A DNA stretch of 64,000 nucleotides, from contig JANNPX010000019.1 of NCBI GenBank assembly GCA_031400455.1, forward strand, positions 124,001-188,000, given 5' to 3'. The position numbers and the translations under genes were made by a program. This document shows positions 53,358-61,060 of the stretch, one piece after another. This stretch comes from JANXYW01 sp031400455. GTDB lineage: Bacteria; Chloroflexota; Dehalococcoidia; DSTF01; JACRBR01. How positions within the stretch are numbered: position 1 is the first letter of the stretch; each line of letters opens with the position of its first letter. The notes under the pieces are model-generated. The model was not told where the DNA came from, did not search any database, and saw only the letters and a list, made by a program, of their open reading frames with translations.

Positions 53358-54470
53358 TCAGGCGGCGCGGAGGTCGACGGGGATCTGGGGGCGGCCGACG
53401 AGCGCGGCAAAGCGCTCGTTGTAAGCGGCTGCGACGTCTCGCCACGGCCATTTGCCGAGGGTGAATCGTGCGAACTCTTCGCCCAGAAAGTGCCGCTGCA
53501 CTGCGGGGAGGGAGAGGATCTGGTTGAGCGTGTGGACGTAGCCGCGCTCATCGCCAGGTTCGACGACGAACGCATTGCGCTCATGCGCGAGCACGCGGGC
53601 GTCCTGTGCGGCGTTGGTGACGACGGGTACGCCGCCGGTCGCGAGAGCGATGGCGAGCTGGCCGTCGGGCGCGGCGGGTGTGGGCACATGGGCCGCGCAG
53701 ACGACGAACGCGTCGACGCAGCGGGCGGCGGATGCGATGACATCGGCGGTGAGTCGCCCGGAGTGGATGCGAAAGTCGTTGTTCATCCCCATCGCGCCGA
53801 TGAGCAGCCGGGCGGCACGCCGGCTAGGGACGCCGAGGAGCAGACAGACGGGACGGGCATCGAGCTGCGGGACGACGATGTCGCGGAACCAACGGAGGTC
53901 GTTGCGGTTCTCCGGCCACGGGAGCGCGATGACGAGGCGACCAGGCCGAACGCCCTTGAGGGCGCGGGCGACGGAGTCCAAGCCGCGCCTCGTGGGCCAG
54001 GGCAGCGCGGACGCGGCCGGGGCGACGATTGAAAGCGGTAATCCCGGTGCGCGTTCACGCAGCGTGTGAGCGACTGTGGCTTCGCACGTGAAGGCGTGGT
54101 CGAGGTGGTCGAGCGCTCGCAAGGTGAGGCGCGTTATGGGCAGGCGACCCATCGCATCGGCGGATGAGATGGATGCGGTGACCGGAACGCCGTAGCGACG
54201 GCGAAGCATGAGCCCGACCGGCGCGAACCGCGGGTCGAGCAGGTGCACGAGTTCGTAACCATCCTTGCTGATCGCCCGCGAGGCTCGCTGGAACGCGCTG
54301 AGGGCGTGACGCAGCGGAGCGGTGGCGGGAATGTGCAGGGTGTCGGATTCGGCGCCCAGAGCGGCCGTCAGCTCTGGTGCGGGTATGCGGAGGGGGTCGC
54401 GGAATGAGCCGACGACAACCGCTCGCGGGCGTGCGGATGATCTGGGCGCCGAGCGAGCGGATGCGGTCAT
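53358..54470 (-). CDS. GT4-like (GT-B fold) glycosyltransferase
   Basis: A 370-residue putative GT-B glycosyltransferase. The N-terminal half has SKDGYELVHLLDPRFAPVG and DHLDHAFTCEATVAHTLRE, as in GT4 proteins. The C-terminal half ends with the donor-binding region DGQLAIALATGGVPVVTNAA, VVEPGDERGYVHTLNQILS and the helix FTLGKWPWRDVAAAYNERFA. The classic EXXXXXXXE acidic motif is weak, being replaced by PDGQLAIALATGG. The ATG at 54470 has GATACT 6 bases upstream. It lies about 100 bases before the GH3-wHTH gene on the same strand. Donor and acceptor are unknown. Confidence 0.7.
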   Translation of the reverse strand: MTASARSAPRSSARPRAVVVGSFRDPLRIPAPELTAALGAESDTLHIPATAPLRHALSAFQRASRAISKDGYELVHLLDPRFAPVGLMLRRRYGVPVTASISSADAMGRLPITRLTLRALDHLDHAFTCEATVAHTLRERAPGLPLSIVAPAASALPWPTRRGLDSVARALKGVRPGRLVIALPWPENRNDLRWFRDIVVPQLDARPVCLLLGVPSRRAARLLIGAMGMNNDFRIHSGRLTADVIASAARCVDAFVVCAAHVPTPAAPDGQLAIALATGGVPVVTNAAQDARVLAHERNAFVVEPGDERGYVHTLNQILSLPAVQRHFLGEEFARFTLGKWPWRDVAAAYNERFAALVGRPQIPVDLRAA

Positions 54471-54476
54471 GGATCC

Positions 54477-54482
54477 AGTATC
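54477..54482 (-). promoter_or_regulatory. Putative -10 (GATACT) for a leaderless glycosyltransferase mRNA
   Basis: GATACT ends 6 bases before the ATG at 54470 on the minus strand. Confidence 0.4.
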
Positions 54483-54603
54483 GATTCCCGGCCTCAGGTG
54501 GTGGCAGTAGGCGAACCCCCGACGTGGGAAGCCGTAACCACTAGAAGCGTCTGGAGCGTCGGTCCGCGGCAGATACAGTTGGCGGTCGCTCGCGTGCCGC
54601 AGG

Positions 54604-55071
54604 CTAGTGGCGTTCGCCCTGCAGTGCGCCGCGGTAGTGGTCTTGCACGATGGCGGCGGCTGCGGCGCGGGCGTACCCCTGCGTGAGCTGACGCTGTAGA
54701 TCCTCGACGGAGGTCCAGACGCGGCGCTGGCCCATGGGGCGGTGGTAGACGCCCTCGACCTCGCGCACGGCACCGCCATCGGCATCGAGTTCGTAGCGAA
54801 TCGAGCGGCCAGACGGGCGGATGCAGAACATGGCGCGGGGCTGGACGCCGCCGAGTTCGCATTCGACCGTGCACACGACGTCCTGGCTCTTGGCGAATTC
54901 GCCGACTTCGGCGAACGCGGGTTGGATGACGGTCTGGATCATGCGTCGAAAGACCTGTGCCATGGGCGTGCGGACACCGATCGTGCCTCGCCGTACCTCG
55001 TACGACTGGCGAGCGTGCAGGATACGGGCCTTCCAGTCTTCGGCCACCGGGCCACCCCTGATCTTCATCAT
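54604..55071 (-). CDS. Unknown small protein
   Basis: A 155-residue soluble protein, not recognised. It begins MMKIRGGPVAEDWKARILHA and contains VFRRMIQTVIQPAFAEVGEFA and SQDVVCTVECELGGVQPR, then a beta-like IRYELDADGGAVREVEGVYH. Its end, RQLTQGYARAAAAAIVQDH, is helical. The start may be the ATG at 55071 or 55068. It follows the degenerate GGDEF gene by 52 bases on the same strand and may be co-transcribed with it. Confidence 0.55.
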   Translation of the reverse strand: MMKIRGGPVAEDWKARILHARQSYEVRRGTIGVRTPMAQVFRRMIQTVIQPAFAEVGEFAKSQDVVCTVECELGGVQPRAMFCIRPSGRSIRYELDADGGAVREVEGVYHRPMGQRRVWTSVEDLQRQLTQGYARAAAAAIVQDHYRGALQGERH

Positions 55072-55123
55072 CGGCCGCCGGGAGCAAAATGTGGTGTGAG
55101 GGAGTCCTGGCGGGACCACGGTT

Positions 55124-55570
55124 TCAAGCGGTCTGTCTTTGGGGCGACGCGTGTCGCCGCTGCCAGCCCCCCGTCAGCAGGATGGAGATTTCGGCGGCAT
55201 TCTGCGGGTAGCAGAGGAGTTCGGTGTTCCAGCGAATCTCCTGAGAGCACGTGGCGGTCAAGCGTTCCAGAATACGCGCCTTCGCAACGTCGGCCTGTCC
55301 GGCGTCCTGGTGGGTGAGCAAGATGGCCGCAGAGCCCCGGCCGAGTACGCCCCCAAGATCGGTACTTCGGATGGTCGCGGGAATAAACGATGGGGCGTCA
55401 TCGAGGAGGCGGGACGGCTTGCCGGGGGGCGTCTCGGCGTCGAGTAGCAGCAGCCCAAAGGGTGCGCCGTAGCGGGAAGCCCGGTTCACTTCGTCGAGCA
55501 CGCGGAGCCAGAAGTACCAGCTCACGTGCAGGCCGGAGTTCGAATCGATCAAGACCCAAGTCTCGTCCAT
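55124..55570 (-). CDS. Degenerate GGDEF-domain protein
   Basis: A 148-residue protein resembling a lone GGDEF (diguanylate cyclase) domain. DSNSGLHVSWYFWLRVLDEV corresponds to the DxLTGLxNR start. NRASRYGAPFGLLLLDAE is the next strand with its metal-ligand Asp. RSTDLGGVLGRGSAAILLTH sits where RxGGDEFA is expected, reading GRGSAA, so the active motif is lost. It is likely an inactive, binding or structural relative. Start ATG at 55570, with GACAAT 7 bases upstream and no Shine-Dalgarno sequence. Confidence 0.6.
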   Translation of the reverse strand: MDETWVLIDSNSGLHVSWYFWLRVLDEVNRASRYGAPFGLLLLDAETPPGKPSRLLDDAPSFIPATIRSTDLGGVLGRGSAAILLTHQDAGQADVAKARILERLTATCSQEIRWNTELLCYPQNAAEISILLTGGWQRRHASPQRQTA

Positions 55571-55577
55571 CGCATGG

Positions 55578-55583
55578 ATTGTC
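55578..55583 (-). promoter_or_regulatory. Putative -10 (GACAAT) for the GGDEF-like gene
   Basis: GACAAT ends 7 bases before the ATG at 55570 on the minus strand, consistent with a leaderless start. Confidence 0.35.
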
Positions 55584-55646
55584 GGCCGCCCGGGACCCGG
55601 CGTGCAGCCGGTAGGCACGGTCGTTGCCCGCCGGTCGGGCATTGTC

Positions 55647-55652
55647 TAAGCT
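55647..55652 (+). promoter_or_regulatory. Putative -10 (TAAGCT) for the gene at 55660
   Basis: TAAGCT ends 7 bases before the ATG at 55660, with no Shine-Dalgarno sequence. Confidence 0.35.
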
Positions 55653-55659
55653 CTCGAAC

Positions 55660-55968
55660 ATGGAATTGACGCCAATTGAAGGAAAGCCGGTCCGCTTCCC
55701 ACCTGGGCGGGTGGAGATTCGGCTAACTCAGCAGCATCGCAGAGCGTACCGAGCGCTCTATGGCCACTATCAGTCGATTCTGGCCAGCCTACCGGTACTG
55801 CGGGAGCGCGACTTCGATGGGCGCCCCGTGCGCGTGACTCCGGTGCAGCTCGAGGCCCTGAACGAGGCGTTCTTCGGGTCGGCAGACGCTGGGAAGCCGG
55901 GTACGGCGTTCGAATCGCAGGAGGCGGCAAGGAGTCGACTGTTCAAACGACTACAGTACTTGAGTTAG
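55660..55968 (+). CDS. Unknown 102-residue protein
   Basis: A 102-residue basic protein, not recognised. It starts MELTPIEGKPVRFPPGRVEI and contains QQHRRAYRALYGHYQSILASL, an amphipathic helix, then VRVTPVQLEALNEAFFG and a helix ending RLFKRLQYLS. There are no membrane segments. It is divergent from the degenerate GGDEF gene. The composition looks protein-like and not a shadow. The next gene is a 19-codon frame with its own promoter. Confidence 0.5.
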   Translation: MELTPIEGKPVRFPPGRVEIRLTQQHRRAYRALYGHYQSILASLPVLRERDFDGRPVRVTPVQLEALNEAFFGSADAGKPGTAFESQEAARSRLFKRLQYLS

Positions 55969-55977
55969 TGCTATAGT
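55969..55977 (+). promoter_or_regulatory. Extended -10 promoter for the 19-codon gene
   Basis: TGCTATAGT is a close match to the extended -10 element TGnTATAAT. It sits just past the stop at 55968, and transcription would start near 55984, about 22 bases before the ATG at 56006. Confidence 0.6.
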
Positions 55978-56005
55978 TAGGGATAACACAGAGAGGAGCA
56001 CTGTG

Positions 56006-56065
56006 ATGGGTAAGAAAGACAAGGGCGGCCGCGAAGCCAAGAAGCCGAAGAAGGACAAGAAGTAG
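56006..56065 (+). CDS. Tiny lysine-rich protein (19 residues)
   Basis: Reads MGKKDKGGREAKKPKKDKK then TAG. It has a strong ribosome-binding site, GAGGAG, at a good spacing of about 7, and an extended -10 promoter just upstream. Ten of its 19 residues are basic. The signals argue for a real gene, and such Lys-rich microproteins could bind nucleic acid or ribosomes, but no function is known. Confidence 0.55.
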   Translation: MGKKDKGGREAKKPKKDKK

Positions 56066-56194
56066 CACTTCGGTGCTGTCTGTCTGGTTCCGGGTGGCGT
56101 GCCTATCGCGCGTAAGGTGAGGCGCCGTTACACTGCGCCTTGAGCCTGCGTGGAACCCCGTCGTCGGTCGGGAGCAGCCAGTGGGGACACATCT

Positions 56195-56662
56195 ATGGCG
56201 ACCACAGTAACAGGGCAGCTTCTGGCGTCGTTGAAGGCGCGCAAATTCTCCAGCGTGGGCAAGATGTTCGCCACGCCGGTGGACTTCGAGGCCTGGACGC
56301 CCGCGGGCCACTGGGTCGCGCAGGACGGCGCCACCGCCGCCAAGATCATCGAAGTCTGGTACACGCCGGGCGGCACCTCCGCCATCACCTGGAGCAACGA
56401 GACAGCCGGGGCGCGGGGCGCCGCGACGCTGGAATGCGAAATCACCTGGAAGACGCAGCCGGACGACCAAGTCCGAGTGCTTCGCCAGGCCTACGTGCTG
56501 ACCGTGAAGGGCGACAAGATCGCGAGCGCGCGGGTGTACTGCCTGGGGCTGCACACCGAGTTCCCCGAGGTCGACCTGGAGAAGCAGCGGCGGACAAGGG
56601 GCCTTGCGCCTCCGAAGCCCGGCGCCGGCGCCAAAGTAGCGGCGCCAGCCAAACCCGCATAG
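56195..56662 (+). CDS. NTF2-like (SnoaL-type) family protein
   Basis: A 155-residue protein. The first 120 residues form a cone-like alpha+beta fold of the NTF2/SnoaL superfamily: helix LLASLKARKFSSVGKMFA, then FEAWTPAGHWVAQDGATAAK and strands AATLECEITWKTQPDDQVRV and KIASARVYCLGLHTEF. The tail is Pro/Ala/Lys-rich. No catalytic residues can be fixed. The ATG at 56195 is chosen because GGGGA lies about 9 bases upstream. A hairpin follows the stop. Confidence 0.6.
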   Translation: MATTVTGQLLASLKARKFSSVGKMFATPVDFEAWTPAGHWVAQDGATAAKIIEVWYTPGGTSAITWSNETAGARGAATLECEITWKTQPDDQVRVLRQAYVLTVKGDKIASARVYCLGLHTEFPEVDLEKQRRTRGLAPPKPGAGAKVAAPAKPA

Positions 56663-56669
56663 ATAGCAC

Positions 56670-56697
56670 GATGCCCCGTTCGCGAGAGCGGGGCATC
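56670..56697 (+). terminator. Hairpin after the NTF2-like gene
   Basis: GATGCCCCG pairs with CGGGGCATC, extended inward by TTC/GAG to a GCGA tetraloop (12 bp in all). There is no clear T run, so it may be a terminator or a stabiliser. Confidence 0.65.
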
Positions 56698-56721
56698 TGC
56701 ATATGACTCTTGTGCGGGCGA

Positions 56722-56808
56722 TTAGCCCCAGTGCCACGGGGCAACAGCCACGAAGACCGTGCCCAAGATGCTCATGGCCACGAGGGTGGCCGGGATGAAT
56801 CGAGACAT
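56722..56808 (-). CDS. Small single-helix membrane protein (28 residues)
   Basis: On the minus strand ATG at 56808 opens MSRFIPATLVAMSILGTVFV and continues AVAPWHWG to TAA. Just upstream is GGAGGAGG, one of the strongest Shine-Dalgarno sequences in the window, at a spacing of about 6. One hydrophobic helix spans about residues 5-22, flanked by a basic N-terminus and a Trp-rich end. Such small proteins often regulate transporters or stress systems, but the function here is unknown. It lies between the NTF2-like gene and the BTAD regulator, on the regulator's strand. Confidence 0.6.
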   Translation of the reverse strand: MSRFIPATLVAMSILGTVFVAVAPWHWG

Positions 56809-56952
56809 GTGATACCTCCTCCAGATGCGGATCTCTACTAAGGGAGATATCGGCAGGGATCGCCCTTACTTGAGGCGCTGGAGGCACGTAGGTGTACACC
56901 CGCTGGGCAGGCGCGGCTGGGGCCGGACGGAGATTGGGTCCCGGAACGTCGC

Positions 56953-59900
56953 TTAGCTGGCTGAGGCCTGCTGGTACAGCTCGCTGAGCCGTGCGGACGG
57001 CTCCTCGTCGAGCTCGTCCTTCAGGAGCTGCTTGAACCGGCGGAAATGCCGGGCCGCAGATGGCCCGTCGTTGAGGCCGAGGTGGCAGCGCATGATGCCG
57101 AATGCCGACGCCTCGCTGTACGGATCAACACCCTCCAGCAGGCGGAAGAGCGTCAGCGCTTCTTCGAACTCGCCGGCTCGCAAACGGTCTGCGGCCAATT
57201 CGTTCAGCGCCTCGATGTAGCGATCCTCAAGCTCGCGGCGCAGTGGTTCAGTCCACTCGCTGTAGGTCGCCACCAGGAACGGCCCTTTGTAGCAGGCGAC
57301 TGCCTGCTCGAGAGCGGAAATCCGAGCCTCGCCGTCTCGCGCCAGCTCGGCTTCGAGCATGGCCTTGTTGAAGACGTCTACGTCGGTCGTGAATACGCCG
57401 CGCGGGTTGAGCTCGTAGGCCCCATTCGTAGTGCGGACGATGCACTCGTGGAATACCGCACGCCGCAGGCGGTAGAGGCTGGAATGGAAGTTACTGTTGC
57501 ACTTCGAATCGGAGAGATCCGGCCAGAGCGCGGCGAAGATGTCTTCCTTTGCCACTGCTTCCTTGCGGGCGAGCATAAAGAAGAGCATCTCCTTGCTCTT
57601 TTCGCTACGCCACTCCAGATCGGATACCTGCCGTTCACCCACCATCACGGAGCCGCGCCCGAAGGCTAAACCGTGCACATGAGGCAATACGCCCGGCGCG
57701 GTGGTCGGGGCTTCGTCGATGGAGTCGGCGGAGGCCGGCTCTGATGTGACGAGATCAGCCAGCAGTGCGTCGGCGACGTGCCGGATACGCGCGTACTCGA
57801 TCATCTCCGTCGCGGTGGAGGCGAGGGGGCGGAGGAACTTCCGGAAGCCGAGGACTTCGCAGGTTGCCGCGGCGTCTTCGAGAGCTGCCATTGCCTTGCG
57901 CGGCTGATGTGAGTCGAATAACGCGCGGGCGCGCAGGAATGCGGCGCTCGCCTGGCCGTGGCGATCGTTCGCCGCTTCCAGCCGGCGGAGCGCCGAGTCG
58001 AGCATCTTCACCGCAGTGGCTGCATCGCCGCGCTCGATCAGCACGCGCGCCTGGACCAGGGCGTGTCGCGCGTGCCGGGACGGGCCGTCGGATGGTTTCG
58101 GGGCGACGCTGGCGGTGAGCTGCGCGGCTTCTTCAGCCAGGCCGAGGCCGAGTTGTGTGAGGGCCAGGCCCTCAGTGAATTCGGCGGTAAGTTCTGGGGT
58201 CTGTAGACCTTCGATCATCGGGCGCGCCGCCTGATACATCGCAAGGCTCTCTTCGAGGCGTCCCATGTCACGATAGGTCTCAGCGCTTCCAGCCATCATG
58301 AAGGCTTCATTGCTTGCATCTCCGCTGCCGCGGACGACGCGTAGCCCGCGCTCGTAGACCTGAAGGGCCTGTTCGTATTCGCCCATCTCGTAATACAGCA
58401 TCCCGGTGTTATTAAGGTTGAGGCCGAGATCGAACGTGTTGCCGGCGCGCTCCACGGCCGAACGGGCGCGCTGGAGCGCGCCGAGTGCGGCCATCGGCTC
58501 GCCACGGCGGCTGTAGCACTGGGCGAGCGTGTTGCAGGCGTTGCTGATTCCGTTGAGGTCGCCAACCTGCTCGAGGAGACGGCGCGCCTCCTCCAGCTCT
58601 ACGACAGCGGCGTCGAGATCGCCGGTGATGCCGTGGGTGACACCGATGTGGCGGAGTGCCTCACCGGAGAGTCGCAGGTCTTCGTCGCCGCTGTGCTCAA
58701 GCAGCGCGCGGGCTTCGCCGAACGTGGCGAGCGCCTCGTCGTAGTAGCCCTTGAGGCGCTGGGTCTCGCCGCGCACGAAGAGCGCCGGGACAAGGCCGCG
58801 CATGTCACCGGCATCGCGCAGCGTGTGCACGGCGTCGTCGATGAGACGGAGAGCTTCGTCCGGGTCTTGCAGCTTGTAGGCGGCGTGCGCGCGCCAGACG
58901 AGCAACTGCGGCGTTGCCGAGAGCGTTGGGCGCGGGAGGCGGTCGATCCATTCGGCGAGTCCGCGTGCCTGACCCTGCTGGACCAGCCGCGGCGCGATTT
59001 CGACGAGCACGTTGGCGGCGTTCGGCCATTCCTCAAGCTCGAATAGCAGTTCGACGGCTTCGTTGAGCATGCCGAAGCGTGCGAGCGTATCGGCTGTCTC
59101 GCGTCCGGCGTCGGCGAAGGCGGCCGGATCTTCGGTGCGGAACTGCTGCATGAGCAGCGAGCGCATGAGCTGGTGGCAGCGGTACATGGGGGGCTCATCG
59201 GCGTGCTGCGTGACGAAGAGCACGCGCGTCGCGGCGTCCTTCAGGAGTCGTTCTGAATCGCGCCGGCCGGTGACGTCGTTGCAGAGTGCGGGCGTCCACA
59301 CTGGGAGCAGAGAGATGCGGCGAAGGAACTTGCGCACGTCCTCCGGTACGGTGTCGAGCGCCTCGCCATGCACGTAGTCGGACAGCGAGAGGCCGGCGCC
59401 GGACGCGCTCGCAGCGCCACTGTTCGGAGCCGGTACATCCGTGGAGCCCGCGCCGAGGATGAGGGCGGCCGCCCATCCCTCCGTGCGTTCGAACAGCGCC
59501 TCGGCTTCGTCGTCGGAGATGGGGCGGCCGAGCGTGGCCAGCAATTCGCGCACTTCGCGCGGGACAAACGCGAGGTCGGCGGCGCCGATGGTGGCGACCT
59601 CCCGCCGGGCGATCAATCGCGAGAGCGAAGGAATGGCGGGGCGTGTGCGTGAGGTCATGACGACGCAGAGGTTTTCCGGGGCGCGCTCGATCAGGTAGCC
59701 CAGGGTCGTCATCACGTCGTCGGAAGATTCGACCGAGTGGACATCATCGAGGACGAGAACGGCGTAGTCATCGTGCTCTGCTATTGCGTTGATCAGCACG
59801 GTCGCGACGGTGCGCGGTTGCCAGAAGCGCTCGTCGCCGAGCGGTACCTCGACATCAAACCGCAGGCGGATGGCGGCCGCGATGGCGCGGGCGAACGCGG

Positions 59901-60150
59901 GCAGTTCGCCGTCCCAGGCGTCGAGCGATACCCATATGGCGGCGAAGTCGGCCGTGCTGAGCCAATCGACGACGAGGGTCGTCTTGCCGTACCCGGCGGG
60001 GGCGGCGATGAGCATGCCCTTGCCGCCGACGGCCGCATCTATGAAGGCGTTGAGGCGGGCGCGGCGGATGATGTCGTCGCGCCTGCGGGGCACGGCGAAC
60101 TTGGACGTCGCTACGCCCCCGACGCTGCCCGGCTTCCGTGCCCTCTCCAT
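56953..60150 (-). CDS. Large STAND/TPR transcriptional regulator with a C-terminal BTAD domain
   Basis: A 1065-residue MalT/SARP-type regulator. Walker A APAGYGKTTL and Walker B YAVLVLDDVH (about residues 45-150) form a STAND ATPase. A long TPR region follows (about 350-830, for example ARALLEHSGDEDLRLSGEAL). The C-terminal part has a winged helix (EAVAKEDIFAALWPDLSDSK) and a BTAD domain with YKGPFLVATYSEWTEPLRREL. In this family a ligand triggers ATP-dependent assembly and DNA binding. The ATG at 60150 has TATACT 8 bases upstream; an ATG at 60231 is possible. A longer upstream frame runs through tRNA-Val and is spurious. The target genes are unknown. Confidence 0.85.
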   Translation of the reverse strand: MERARKPGSVGGVATSKFAVPRRRDDIIRRARLNAFIDAAVGGKGMLIAAPAGYGKTTLVVDWLSTADFAAIWVSLDAWDGELPAFARAIAAAIRLRFDVEVPLGDERFWQPRTVATVLINAIAEHDDYAVLVLDDVHSVESSDDVMTTLGYLIERAPENLCVVMTSRTRPAIPSLSRLIARREVATIGAADLAFVPREVRELLATLGRPISDDEAEALFERTEGWAAALILGAGSTDVPAPNSGAASASGAGLSLSDYVHGEALDTVPEDVRKFLRRISLLPVWTPALCNDVTGRRDSERLLKDAATRVLFVTQHADEPPMYRCHQLMRSLLMQQFRTEDPAAFADAGRETADTLARFGMLNEAVELLFELEEWPNAANVLVEIAPRLVQQGQARGLAEWIDRLPRPTLSATPQLLVWRAHAAYKLQDPDEALRLIDDAVHTLRDAGDMRGLVPALFVRGETQRLKGYYDEALATFGEARALLEHSGDEDLRLSGEALRHIGVTHGITGDLDAAVVELEEARRLLEQVGDLNGISNACNTLAQCYSRRGEPMAALGALQRARSAVERAGNTFDLGLNLNNTGMLYYEMGEYEQALQVYERGLRVVRGSGDASNEAFMMAGSAETYRDMGRLEESLAMYQAARPMIEGLQTPELTAEFTEGLALTQLGLGLAEEAAQLTASVAPKPSDGPSRHARHALVQARVLIERGDAATAVKMLDSALRRLEAANDRHGQASAAFLRARALFDSHQPRKAMAALEDAAATCEVLGFRKFLRPLASTATEMIEYARIRHVADALLADLVTSEPASADSIDEAPTTAPGVLPHVHGLAFGRGSVMVGERQVSDLEWRSEKSKEMLFFMLARKEAVAKEDIFAALWPDLSDSKCNSNFHSSLYRLRRAVFHECIVRTTNGAYELNPRGVFTTDVDVFNKAMLEAELARDGEARISALEQAVACYKGPFLVATYSEWTEPLRRELEDRYIEALNELAADRLRAGEFEEALTLFRLLEGVDPYSEASAFGIMRCHLGLNDGPSAARHFRRFKQLLKDELDEEPSARLSELYQQASAS

Positions 60151-60158
60151 CGCTCCGA

Positions 60159-60164
60159 AGTATA
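60159..60164 (-). promoter_or_regulatory. Putative -10 (TATACT) for a leaderless BTAD regulator mRNA
   Basis: TATACT is followed by eight bases (TCGGAGCG) and the ATG at 60150 on the minus strand. Confidence 0.55.
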
Positions 60165-60266
60165 CGACGCGCGGAGGATCGCCCCGTTTGGTGATGCTGA
60201 CCACGGAGGGCGCACGAGCGTACGGTGGCATCGTTAGGCTGTGGAAGTGCTCGCAGTGATGAGAAA

Positions 60267-60342
60267 TGGTGGGCGGTACAGGACTCGAACCTGTGACCTC
60301 TTCCGTGTGAAGGAAGCGCTCTACCAGCTGAGCCAACCGCCC
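60267..60342 (-). tRNA. tRNA-Val (anticodon CAC)
   Basis: On the minus strand GGGCGGT pairs with ACCGCCC, with ACCA encoded. The anticodon stem CTTCC/GGAAG encloses TTCACAC, giving CAC at 60309-60307. The structure is complete at 76 bases. The tRNA lies about 117 bases upstream of the BTAD regulator start. Confidence 0.95.
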
Positions 60343-60368
60343 CCGGAGTCGCCGCTGTGTGGCTTCGC

Positions 60369-60397
60369 ATTCTATCAGCGGCGTGGTACGCCCTCAA
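60369..60397 (-). promoter_or_regulatory. Promoter of tRNA-Val
   Basis: On the minus strand TTGAGG (60397-60392), a 17-base spacer and TAGAAT (60374-60369) with an extended TGA. It is a good sigma-70 promoter with transcription starting near 60362. Confidence 0.75.
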
Positions 60398-60427
60398 GCG
60401 CGCTTGCCGCCGCGCGAACTCGGCTCC

Positions 60428-60433
60428 TACACT
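60428..60433 (+). promoter_or_regulatory. Putative -10 (TACACT) for a leaderless lipoprotein mRNA
   Basis: TACACT is followed by TCGAGCG and the ATG at 60441, with no room for a ribosome-binding site. Confidence 0.5.
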
Positions 60434-60440
60434 TCGAGCG

Positions 60441-61043
60441 ATGATTCCATACCGAAGCGCACTTGTACCAGCCGTGGCCGCGTTCTGCGTCGGAGTTCTG
60501 ATCGCTGGTTGCGGAGGCGGCGGCGGCGACAAGACGAAGACGGCAGCTCCGTCGGGCGCCGCTACATCCGCCGGCACGGTAGCAGCGACCGCCAGTCCGT
60601 CGCTGGGCATTCGCGAGATCGATCTGGCTAAGGTGGCTGACGTTGAAGCAGTCGTCGCGGGAACTGGGGGGCAATACCTGCAGGCGAGCGTGATCTACGC
60701 CGACCTTACCGAGGACGGCAGTGATGAGGCGATCGTGCCGATAAGCTCGGGTGGCACGATGGGTGATGTGGCGTTCCTTGTGCTGACGCCCGCTGGCGAA
60801 GGGACTGCGACCCTGTTGAAGGAACTACCGCTCAGCCAGGAAGGCGGACTTTCGGTAGCGGTCGACGATGGGCGGTTGGTGATGACGCAGGCGCTGTATG
60901 GTCCCGAGGACCCGAACTGTTGCCCGAGTGTCCTGCGCAAGACGACGTACGTGTGGAACGGAACGTCGCTGGCGGTGCAAACGGTGAAGACGGAAGCCAA
61001 CCCGGCGGGCGGCGTCAAGAGGACGCCCGTACCGACGCCGTAG
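60441..61043 (+). CDS. Secreted lipoprotein of unknown function
   Basis: A 200-residue lipoprotein. The signal peptide ends at the lipobox LIAGC, followed by a Gly/Ser/Thr/Ala spacer. The core has YADLTEDGSDEAIVPISSGG, an FG-GAP-like Asp-rich loop like the one at 28802, and PEDPNCCPSVLRKTTYVWNG. The ATG at 60441 has TACACT 7 bases upstream and no Shine-Dalgarno sequence. The similarity in layout to the lipoprotein at 28802-30043 suggests a shared family. Function unknown. Confidence 0.7.
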   Translation: MIPYRSALVPAVAAFCVGVLIAGCGGGGGDKTKTAAPSGAATSAGTVAATASPSLGIREIDLAKVADVEAVVAGTGGQYLQASVIYADLTEDGSDEAIVPISSGGTMGDVAFLVLTPAGEGTATLLKELPLSQEGGLSVAVDDGRLVMTQALYGPEDPNCCPSVLRKTTYVWNGTSLAVQTVKTEANPAGGVKRTPVPTP

Positions 61044-61060
61044 CCTGATCGAGAGGATGC

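Noticed and set aside
60151..60336. N-terminal extension of the BTAD regulator
   Set aside because: Part of it is the tRNA-Val gene translated; no ribosome-binding site is present.
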